DNA of 64,000 bases from positions 1-64,000 of the forward strand of contig JAPLHB010000114.1 of assembly GCA_026389845.1 (NCBI GenBank), read 5' to 3'. The translations under genes were made by a program, and so were the position numbers. Every line of letters begins with the position of its first letter. Position 1 is the first letter of the stretch. Positions 57,928 through 64,000 of this stretch are shown piece by piece. The notes beneath the pieces are model-generated. The model made no database searches, was not told the DNA's origin, and saw only the letters and a list, made by a program, of their open reading frames with translations. The stretch is from Chloroflexota bacterium. Lineage in GTDB: Bacteria > Chloroflexota > Anaerolineae > CG2-30-64-16.

Positions 57928-58265
57928 CAGCGCGGCCCCCGATCTTCAATAATCCATTCAGTCAACGGCACTCCCGTCAACCAGTCACGCACTTCCTCCA
58001 GTGTTGCGGGTTCCTCCCCATTCAGAAGCTCCTTCGCCAGCTCATTCGTCCAGCTCATATCCGCCAGCATCCCCGCCTCGCGCAGGACTCGGCGTACCTT
58101 CTCCCGCTCGGTTTCTTCGGCTGGCGGCTTCACCACCCATTCTGCCGTCAACGTATCCACTACTGCCTGGTTCAACGAGACGTTGTACTCAGCAGCGCGC
58201 TCTGTCAGGACACGGTGCAACTGCGCCGGCAGCCGCACGGTCAGTTTGACGGTTTCTTCAGTCAT
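57927..58265 (-). CDS. VapB-like ribbon-helix-helix antitoxin
   Basis: A 112-residue protein. The N-terminal KLTVRLPAQLHRVLTERAAEYNVSLNQAVVDTL is a ribbon-helix-helix DNA-binding segment; the C-terminal acidic part (LLNGEEPATLEEVRDWLTG) would bind the PIN toxin. It overlaps the toxin gene by one base. It sits about 125 bp after the T-box terminator, so its expression may depend on tRNA charging. Confidence 0.8.
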   Translation of the reverse strand: MTEETVKLTVRLPAQLHRVLTERAAEYNVSLNQAVVDTLTAEWVVKPPAEETEREKVRRVLREAGMLADMSWTNELAKELLNGEEPATLEEVRDWLTGVPLTEWIIEDRGPR

Positions 58266-58389
58266 GTCGCACCTCTCCGAATGCCACTATGGTGGCATGG
58301 TGGCATCATCATACACCGGAAGGCCGGCGGCGTCAACCTATCCCCCCCTCTCCCTTCCCTCGCAGGGAAGGGGGAGAGACGCGGAAATA

Positions 58390-58765
58390 AAACGCGCCCC
58401 TCCGTCGCAAGGACGGAAGGGCGCTTCCGCGGTACCACCTTGATTGGCGGACTGGAAACTAGAAGCTAGAAGCTAGAAGCCTGACCCAGCCTGCCCACTC
58501 AAAAGCTGTAACGGGCTGACCCGTGACGCGCTACCTGCAGAACCCAGCTTCTAGTTTTTAGCTCCCAGAAGCCAGCTTCCAGCTTCAAACGTCCGACTCC
58601 CCGGCGACTTTCGGCGGCGCTCACGTCGTGAGGAGGCTCTCACCCGGTGACCCCCTCTCGCTGGCGACGGCGTGGACACGACGACCGTGTCCCTACCACC
58701 TACTCCTCCGGTTCAATGTCTTTGTTAATTGAGCCGATTATACGCCAGGCCGCGTTTGCTGTCAA
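58390..58765 (-). promoter_or_regulatory. T-box leader (probably tRNA-Val) with promoter
   Basis: Minus strand promoter TTGACA (58765-58760), 17 bases, TATAAT (58742-58737). The T-box AAGGTGGTACCGCGG is at 58441-58427, followed by a terminator hairpin (GCGCCCTTCCGTC / GACGGAGGGGCGC, then TTTTATTT) at about 58425-58386. GUC triplets occur in the stem I region (AAAGTCGCC, GGAGTCGGA), fitting Val. Spacer repeats (AGAAGCTAGAAGCTAG-type) have invaded the middle. The first genes downstream are the VapBC-type pair, then valS. Confidence 0.88.
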
Positions 58766-60003
58766 ACCGCCAATTACTTGATCGGCCAGTAGACCGACAG
58801 CTTCATGTCTTTCGGATCCCCCGGCCCTGGCTCCTCGTCGTAAAACTCGAAATCCGGCGCATCCGCGTGCTCGGTGCCCGATTGAGGCTGCCATTCCTCA
58901 GTGATGTACCGATAGGTGGCGCCCAGGGCGCCCAGGGTGCAGGGGAACACCGCGTACTTCTGCGCCGGCACGGACATGCTCATCATGCCGGCAGGGATCT
59001 CATCGGCCTGCGACACCTCGGCGCCGGCGATATACCACGGCTCACGATCGTTCGGCATACCGAAGCACAGCCCATAGGACGGGCCGCAGACGTTGCGAAT
59101 CTCAAGGTAGCGCCGGTTGAACTCATCCCACACCACCCCGATCTCGTTGTTCTCCTTGCCTTCCTCGTAGGGCGCGTTGCTGATGAAGCCGGTAAACGGC
59201 AGGCCGACGACAGTAAACGCCGATTTGGTGACGATGCGTGGTTCCATGGTCTGTCTCTCCTTCTGTGTGATGGGTTGCCCCGCTGTTCCGGGCAGGGTGG
59301 ATAGTGCGGATACCGGCTGTACCGGGAGCTGAAGCTCGGTGACGTAGCTATTCGGATCGGTCTCGGACTCAGGCCCGTGCAGGTAGATCTCACGATTGGG
59401 GCCGCCGGTGCGGTAGCCGTTCGCCTGCGTCCACGCTGCGAGCGCACGATACGCGCCGGAGATCCGGTCGTAGCTGCCCGCGTGGACCACGCTGGCGGCG
59501 TCCGCGACCCCGGGCCGCTCGTGTATGGCCACCCGGCCGTTGCCCCGCAGCCGGCCGTCGAGCGGCACGGCCACTTCGACGTCCGCGCCCCGATCCAGGT
59601 ACTCCGCGTCGTAGAAGACCGCCAGGCAGGGCGACAGCGGGCTGGACGCTACCCCGTGGCCGTGCAGGTAGCTGCGCAGCTCGCCCAGCAGGCTGCTGAT
59701 GTCGCGGGGATCGGCGAGGGTGTCGCGGATGCCTGCGACCAGCCGCGGCTGCACCCGTTTGACCACCACCTCGTAGCGCGGCTGCCGCCCCTCTTGCTCG
59801 ATCTGCCGGAGGCGAGCCGCCACACGGGCCAGCCGCGCCTGCTCCTCCCGCACTTGATGCGCTAACTCGGTCTGGCGCAGCTTCATCAGCCGCTGAAGCT
59901 CGCTGGCCGGGAGGTCTTCGCGCAGCAGCCGCGCGATCTGCACCAGTGAGAAGCCAAGCTCCCTGAGCGCCAGGATGCGGTTAAGCCGCGGCAGTTGCTG
60001 CAA

Positions 60004-61840
60004 CCAGAGTGTTTCATAACTCCCATTTCGGTGAGTTGGTACATTAACAATTCAGCATCGTAGCGTTCGCGAAAGCGTCCCCGGGACCACGCGAAGCGAG
60101 TGTCGGTGGATTCCGTGCGCATCTGCGCTTGTCAGACGAGCAGGGGATCAGTTCAAGACGCCCCGAAACAACCGGCAGCCCCAGCGGGCGGTCGGGATGC
60201 CATAACGTAGGTGCGCCACGCCGTCAGCTTAGTGCTGGCTGATCCACGTCCGCGCCGAGCGGAGCTTGTCTGGATGCCCGGTTTTGACCGCGACCCAGGC
60301 GACACATAGCATGGCGATAGCCGAAAAGAGCACACAATGCTGCACGGCGTCCCACCCCCGCTGCTTGTGATACTTGAGGTTGAAGCTCAGCTTGGCCCAA
60401 CTGTTGGCTCGCTCGACACTGGTGCGGCTGTGAAAGACGGCCATGTAGAGTGGGCTCTTCCGGCGCAGGACACAGAGCGCATCGGTGGCCAAGTCAGCTG
60501 CCGGGTCGGGGGCGTTGCGGGGGTTCTTGGTGATGGCTGGCAAGGCCCGCAGCCGGGTGAGAATGAAGTTGAAGATGGCCAGGGTATCATAGCCGCCATC
60601 GCCGATAAAGTACTCACAGCGCCGGGTCAGTTGCGGGTGTTCGGCGCAGGCCTGCTCCAACAGCGGCTGGGTCAAGGGGCTATCCTGGGCATTGCCGCCA
60701 CCAAAGACCAGGGCGAAGGGCAACTCGGTCTTGAAGTCCACAACCCAGACCAGACAGTAGCCGAACTGAAAGCCCCCATCATTATCGGCGTAGCCACAGA
60801 AGGCCGCTTCGGGGTCGCTCTTGCCATTGGGTCGGTCGCGATAGGTCTTGCTCACGCTGCTGTAGCTGGGCACCCGAGTCAAGTCCACGACCCAGGCGCG
60901 CCCATCAATGACTTTGCAGCGTATGAGCACCGCGACCAACTCATGCAAGATGGCCTGCAGCTCCGCCAGGGGCACCGCCATGCGGCGGCGGCTGAAGGTC
61001 GCTTTACTCGGAATTTCATCCGGGCAGAAGTTGACCGCCCCCGCCAGGTCTGGATTCTGCTCCAGTTCTCGGATCAGGGCGTCCGTGGACGCCAAGCCCA
61101 GGATCCAGCGGGCCAAGTCGGCCAAGACGAAGGACCGCGAGCGGTAGGCCCGGGGCCGATGGCGGGGCCGCTTGGGATCGCAGTGGTCCAGGCGGTGCAG
61201 GAACGGCCGTAGGCGTTTCTTGAGCAGTTTGAGGACGAGGGTGATACGGATGTACTTGGCATTCTCTTCTTGGACGGAGGGTCTTTGTTCGACCGGGCGC
61301 GGGTCTTGCTTATCTCCTGCCTTCAAGCCATCATGCACGGCTAACTCGATGACGCGGATCGGGTAAGGCTCGAGCGCGCCGGCCAAGCGGTCCAGGTCGG
61401 CTTGCGTGGCCACCCCCAAAAGGGCGGCCCACTGCGGGTGGGTCAGCACGTGCTGGCAGAAGGCCGGCCAAGGCAGTTCATAAGCTCCGACGGCGGCCCA
61501 GAGCACCAGCCCAGGAATCGCCGCGCCGGTATAGACGAGATCGGGGTGCTGACGAAACTCCTGGCGGGCCAACTCGGATGGGGCGCGGAGCAGCAACTCC
61601 AACCCGTGCTTGACCAGCGTCACAAAGCGGTGGAGCAACTGGTCGACCACTTCAGCTTGTACTTGGCTGCGAAACGCCGCGTTCACCTTGGCCTGCGGGC
61701 CTGCGGACTTGCTGCGCTGCTTCTCGCCTTTTTTCGCCATAGGGACACCTCCTCTTGCGGGAATATGGCCCTATGATCGCACAAAATACTAATTTGTTAA
61801 AGTTCGCTGTGGTGCTCGAATGACTTATGAAACACTCTGG
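60004..61840 (-). mobile_element. insertion sequence, 1837 bp
   Basis: Perfect 16-bp terminal inverted repeats CCAGAGTGTTTCATAA (60004-60019) and TTATGAAACACTCTGG (61825-61840). It is flanked by CAA on both sides (60001-60003, 61841-61843), a 3-bp target duplication confirmed by restoration of the merR frame. One transposase gene is carried. Confidence 0.93.
60229..61740 (-). CDS. DDE transposase of the insertion sequence
   Basis: A 503-residue DDE transposase. Catalytic acids are probably in [16 protein letters not shown] (first Asp), [12 protein letters not shown] (second Asp) and [13 protein letters not shown] (Glu). An N-terminal DUF772-like segment ([16 protein letters not shown]) is present. 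The family is IS4/IS5/IS1182-like; with a 3-bp duplication an IS5-related group is possible, but this is not settled. The gene is intact, so the element may be active. Confidence 0.9.
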   Translation of the reverse strand: MAKKGEKQRSKSAGPQAKVNAAFRSQVQAEVVDQLLHRFVTLVKHGLELLLRAPSELARQEFRQHPDLVYTGAAIPGLVLWAAVGAYELPWPAFCQHVLTHPQWAALLGVATQADLDRLAGALEPYPIRVIELAVHDGLKAGDKQDPRPVEQRPSVQEENAKYIRITLVLKLLKKRLRPFLHRLDHCDPKRPRHRPRAYRSRSFVLADLARWILGLASTDALIRELEQNPDLAGAVNFCPDEIPSKATFSRRRMAVPLAELQAILHELVAVLIRCKVIDGRAWVVDLTRVPSYSSVSKTYRDRPNGKSDPEAAFCGYADNDGGFQFGYCLVWVVDFKTELPFALVFGGGNAQDSPLTQPLLEQACAEHPQLTRRCEYFIGDGGYDTLAIFNFILTRLRALPAITKNPRNAPDPAADLATDALCVLRRKSPLYMAVFHSRTSVERANSWAKLSFNLKYHKQRGWDAVQHCVLFSAIAMLCVAWVAVKTGHPDKLRSARTWISQH

Positions 61841-61969
61841 CAACGTGTAGTAGCGGTAACTCGTGTACCGATCCACCCATTCGGGGCGCAGCAATCCCAA
61901 CTCGTCGTAGTAACGCAAGGTCTTCACCGAGACCTGCGCCAGCTTCGAGAACTCACCGATCTTGAGCAT

Positions 61970-62245
61970 CTCGTCTCTCCCAGTCCAGTCGCTCTGCCGG
62001 CCGGCAGCGTTGTCCCTACTATACACCCTCTAGCAAGGGGAGAGTCAAGGGGTTTGGGAAGTGAGTTTTGACAAGTTCATCGCGCAGCGCGAAATGCACC
62101 CGTCCCATGGAGGAGCAGGTGCATTTTGTTCAGCATTGCCCCGTAGCATAGGGCCTTGTGCCCGCCCGAACGCCCACAAGGGGCTATGCTACAGGTTCGT
62201 TACCCTGGCGGTGAACAGTCCCAACTCGAGCCGGGCAAACCTGCG
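61970..62245. other. intergenic region with a family B MITE relic
   Basis: No gene. It holds the merR promoter region and a MITE relic at 62128-62217. Confidence 0.6.
62128..62217. mobile_element. MITE family B, shortened copy
   Basis: TGTTCAGCATTGCC...GGTGAACA outer ends and the inner pair GTAGCATAGGGCC...GGGGCTATGCTAC, as in 27881-28027 but with a deleted middle. Confidence 0.78.
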
Positions 62246-63514
62246 CTACCGGACGCGCCCGCGCAGCTCATTGATCGCGGCCTGCAACTGATCGCGCAAA
62301 GAAGAATCCGCCGGCAAGGAAGCGAGCGCCTTTTCCGCGTCGGCCAGGCTACCCTGCACGGCCGTTTTGTTCGCCGGCGCGTGGGCGAGCTGCTGGCGGG
62401 CCAGGATCACGAGCCGCATGGCCTCCTGCATGGCCTGGGTCGGCGTGAGACTGAGTGGCGCCAGGCCCTTCGGCGTGAGCTTGGCCCCCTCGGTCGCGTC
62501 CATCGCGGCGGCCGCCGATGGGTCGAGAATCCACGCCAGGGCCTTCGTCGCCAACTCTCGGATGGCTTGCTCCGGCGCGATGGGGGCGCCGCCGGCCGGG
62601 CCGAGCGTCTGGCTGACGTCCACGCGGTTCTTCACCAGCGACGTCCGGCTGACCGCCAGTTCGTAGGGGCCGTTTTTCTGTCCCATCAGCGCGCCGGTGA
62701 CTTTGTAGACGCGCGGCGGCGGGAGAATCCAACTCCAGAGCAGCCTGACCCAGCTCATGCCGCTCAGATCGAGGCTCGGCGCCGGCTCCACCGCGGGCGC
62801 GTCGGGCATCACCGCCTGATGCCATTGCACCAGGTTTTCGGTCAAAACCTGGGCGACCACTTTGCCGCCGGGGAAGCTCGGCTCGCCCGTGGCGTCGGCA
62901 AAATCGCCCACGTAGTAGCCGGGCGGGATCGGTTTCTTGCGAATCCGGTCGAACACGCCGCCGGTTCGCGTCCACCAGATCTCGCGCAGTTGCACAAACA
63001 GCCAACGGATCACCTTCGAGGCGAGATAGAGCAGCAGGATGAAGACGAGCGCCGCCAGGCCGGTCCCCGTGAAGTCCCGCAACTGCCGGCCGAAGGTGCT
63101 GCCGAAGGTCGGCGCGGCGGTCGGCGCGGGCGGCGGCGCAGTCGGCTTGGGCGCGGATGCCGCGGCGGTCGCGGTGGCCTGCGCACCCAGGGCCGCCTTC
63201 AGGCCGGGCACGGCCGTCGGATCGCCGGGGGTCTGCTCGGCGAGCGCGGCGAAGAGCTTGGCCGCCGCGGCATAGTCTCCGCCATCCAGGAAGGTCTGGG
63301 CCAGCAGCAGTTGGCCCTGGCGCATGGTCAGGGTGGGCGTGGCCGTCGGCGTGGGCGCGGGGGTGCGGGTGAGGGCGAAAGTCCCTGTCGCCGCGGGCGT
63401 CGCGGTCGCGGGGGCCGCGGTCTGCGCCAGGGCCGGCGACGCGAACAGGGCGGTCAGCGCGAGCAAGGTCAACAGGGCCAGGGTGAGGAAGCGTCTTCTT
63501 CTGGGTGAGATCAT
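62246..63514 (-). CDS. secreted/membrane protein with tetratricopeptide-like segment
   Basis: A 422-residue protein from ATG 63514 (GGAGG upstream). It has a signal peptide (FLTLALLTLLALTALFASPALAQ), a Thr/Pro linker, a short TPR-like helix pair (LLLAQTFLDGGDYAAAAKLFAALAEQTPGD), a second Pro-rich linker, and a membrane helix (LAALVFILLLYLASKVIRWLF). The rest is a globular domain with a helical C-terminus of unknown function. It is probably anchored with the TPR part outside. Confidence 0.78.
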   Translation of the reverse strand: MISPRRRRFLTLALLTLLALTALFASPALAQTAAPATATPAATGTFALTRTPAPTPTATPTLTMRQGQLLLAQTFLDGGDYAAAAKLFAALAEQTPGDPTAVPGLKAALGAQATATAAASAPKPTAPPPAPTAAPTFGSTFGRQLRDFTGTGLAALVFILLLYLASKVIRWLFVQLREIWWTRTGGVFDRIRKKPIPPGYYVGDFADATGEPSFPGGKVVAQVLTENLVQWHQAVMPDAPAVEPAPSLDLSGMSWVRLLWSWILPPPRVYKVTGALMGQKNGPYELAVSRTSLVKNRVDVSQTLGPAGGAPIAPEQAIRELATKALAWILDPSAAAAMDATEGAKLTPKGLAPLSLTPTQAMQEAMRLVILARQQLAHAPANKTAVQGSLADAEKALASLPADSSLRDQLQAAINELRGRVR

Positions 63515-63610
63515 GGCAGCCTCCAGGAGTAACAAACCACCGCGGGGAGATCGTCACGCGCAGCGTCGGTCAGACCCCAGCACCAGCCAGGCAGACGCGG
63601 CCAAATCCTA

Positions 63611-63871
63611 CTACGGACGCATTGCCTGTGCAGGCATTGGGATGGACTGCGGGGAGAGACGCGCACTCGTTCGGGCCAGCTCGAGCAGGCCACGCAAAGC
63701 GGCATTGACAGCCTGTGCGTTAGGAAAAACCTCAGCGATCTCGGGATCAAGAACGACGATATTGGAGGACTCTCCTAGACGCGCCGCGTACTTCCCACGC
63801 ACCATCGGCCCGAAGTCCTCACGGCGATACTCAGAACGCAGTTCGTCAGAAGCAGTATCAGCCCTCTTCAT
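63611..63871 (-). CDS. antitoxin-like protein
   Basis: An 86-residue protein with AAGGAAAC before ATG 63871. The pattern ELRSEYRREDFGPMVRGKYAARL, then NIVVLDPEIAEVFPNAQAVNAALRGLLELA, is typical of small type II antitoxins found next to PIN or HicA-like toxins. No toxin gene follows on the minus strand before 63514, so the partner is missing or unlinked. Confidence 0.75.
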   Translation of the reverse strand: MKRADTASDELRSEYRREDFGPMVRGKYAARLGESSNIVVLDPEIAEVFPNAQAVNAALRGLLELARTSARLSPQSIPMPAQAMRP

Positions 63872-63962
63872 ATAGTTTCCTTTCCGACTTGGATCTTGCT
63901 GCCCGTTGCCTATTCTAACCCATCTTCACTGGATGGCCTAACTGCAAAAACTGCAATGCGGA

Positions 63963-64000
63963 CTATTCCCAGCGGAAGACGTTGACCGCCACGACGCTCG
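63963..64000 (-). CDS. possible C-terminus of a gene running in from the right
   Basis: The minus-strand frame entering from the window edge reads SVVAVNVFRWE and stops at TAG (63965-63963). Only about 11 codons are visible, so it is a guess that this is coding. Confidence 0.3.
   Translation of the reverse strand, partial: SVVAVNVFRWE

Larger units (their letters stand above)
58774..61969 (-). pseudogene. MerR-family regulator with effector-binding domains, split by an IS
   Basis: The N-terminal part (61969-61841) encodes the MerR helix-turn-helix [30 protein letters not shown] and YTSYRYYTL. The rest (60003-58774, 409 residues) encodes QQLPRLNRILALRELGFSLV, a coiled-coil dimer helix and two GyrI/AraC-effector-like domains. 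Removing 1837 bp plus one 3-bp target copy restores a continuous 451-residue frame (RYYTL-QQLPRL). The regulator is disrupted but otherwise intact, so the insertion is recent. The C-terminal half could still be made from TTG 60003, though without DNA binding. Confidence 0.92.

Overview
The window looks like a chromosomal segment of a GC-rich bacterium, most likely a Chloroflexota (Anaerolineae/Caldilineae-like) lineage. This is an inference from several things together: Thr/Pro-rich (TPTPT) secreted proteins, T-box leaders on aminoacyl-tRNA synthetase genes, LexA boxes of the GAAC-N4-GTTC type, many toxin-antitoxin genes, large multihaem cytochromes, and spacers full of short degenerate repeats of the kind GTTGCGTGTTGCGT or ACGACGAACGACC. 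Recognisable promoters are standard sigma-70 type (TTGACN-N17-TAnnnT). No rRNA or tRNA gene and no CRISPR array was seen.

Layout. 1-6.3 kb: a vWA protein, a membrane coiled-coil protein, a HicB/BrnT/CopG cassette flanked by direct repeats, a MNT/HEPN pair, a lone branched-chain amino-acid-type binding lipoprotein, and a membrane-anchored rhodanese interrupted by an in-frame UGA at a conserved Cys position. 6.3-16.4 kb: PAP2 phosphatase, a secreted glycosidase-like lipoprotein, a secreted TP-rich protein, a LysR remnant, a ferredoxin, the TldD/TldE protease pair, a frameshifted DUF2442 gene and a tungsten aldehyde:ferredoxin oxidoreductase. 16.4-23.6 kb: an AAA ATPase, a radical SAM/SPASM protein, a minus-strand lexA-ftsK-like run with an autoregulated SOS promoter, and dimethylargininase. 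23.8-29.5 kb: radA, a class III aminotransferase, a DUF6206-like protein, and an AlbA_2/Schlafen-type protein. 29.5-38.1 kb: a defence/toxin-antitoxin region (TumE pair, a large N6-adenine methylase/nuclease, AbiEi/AbiEii) with unusual 12-8-12-12 triple direct repeats. 38.1-46.1 kb: a quinone reductase-like flavoprotein, T-box-pheS-pheT, a cupin, an epimerase and a zincin. 46.1-50.7 kb: SCO1, a two-subunit CoA-transferase, a MNT gene with a truncated HEPN partner, and an FAD amine oxidase. 50.8-54.4 kb: a membrane cytochrome b/multihaem c pair (8 + 9 CxxCH) and a small membrane protein, both with a class II CRP/FNR-like site centred at -41.5. 54.4-58.8 kb: valS, a VapBC-type pair and a T-box. 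58.8-62 kb: a merR regulator gene split by a 1.84-kb insertion sequence. 62-64 kb: a secreted membrane protein and an antitoxin-like protein.

The dominant theme is repeat invasion. At least two MITE-like palindromic families with 8-10-bp target duplications occur, plus short palindromes, and several sit in frame inside housekeeping genes (pheS, pheT, valS, an epimerase, an aminotransferase, a DUF6206 gene), where they lengthen the protein without disrupting it. The most interesting single items are the possible selenocysteine rhodanese, the 12-8-12-12 triads, the in-frame palindromes, and the paired ATGAC-N4-GTCAT promoters of the cytochrome region.
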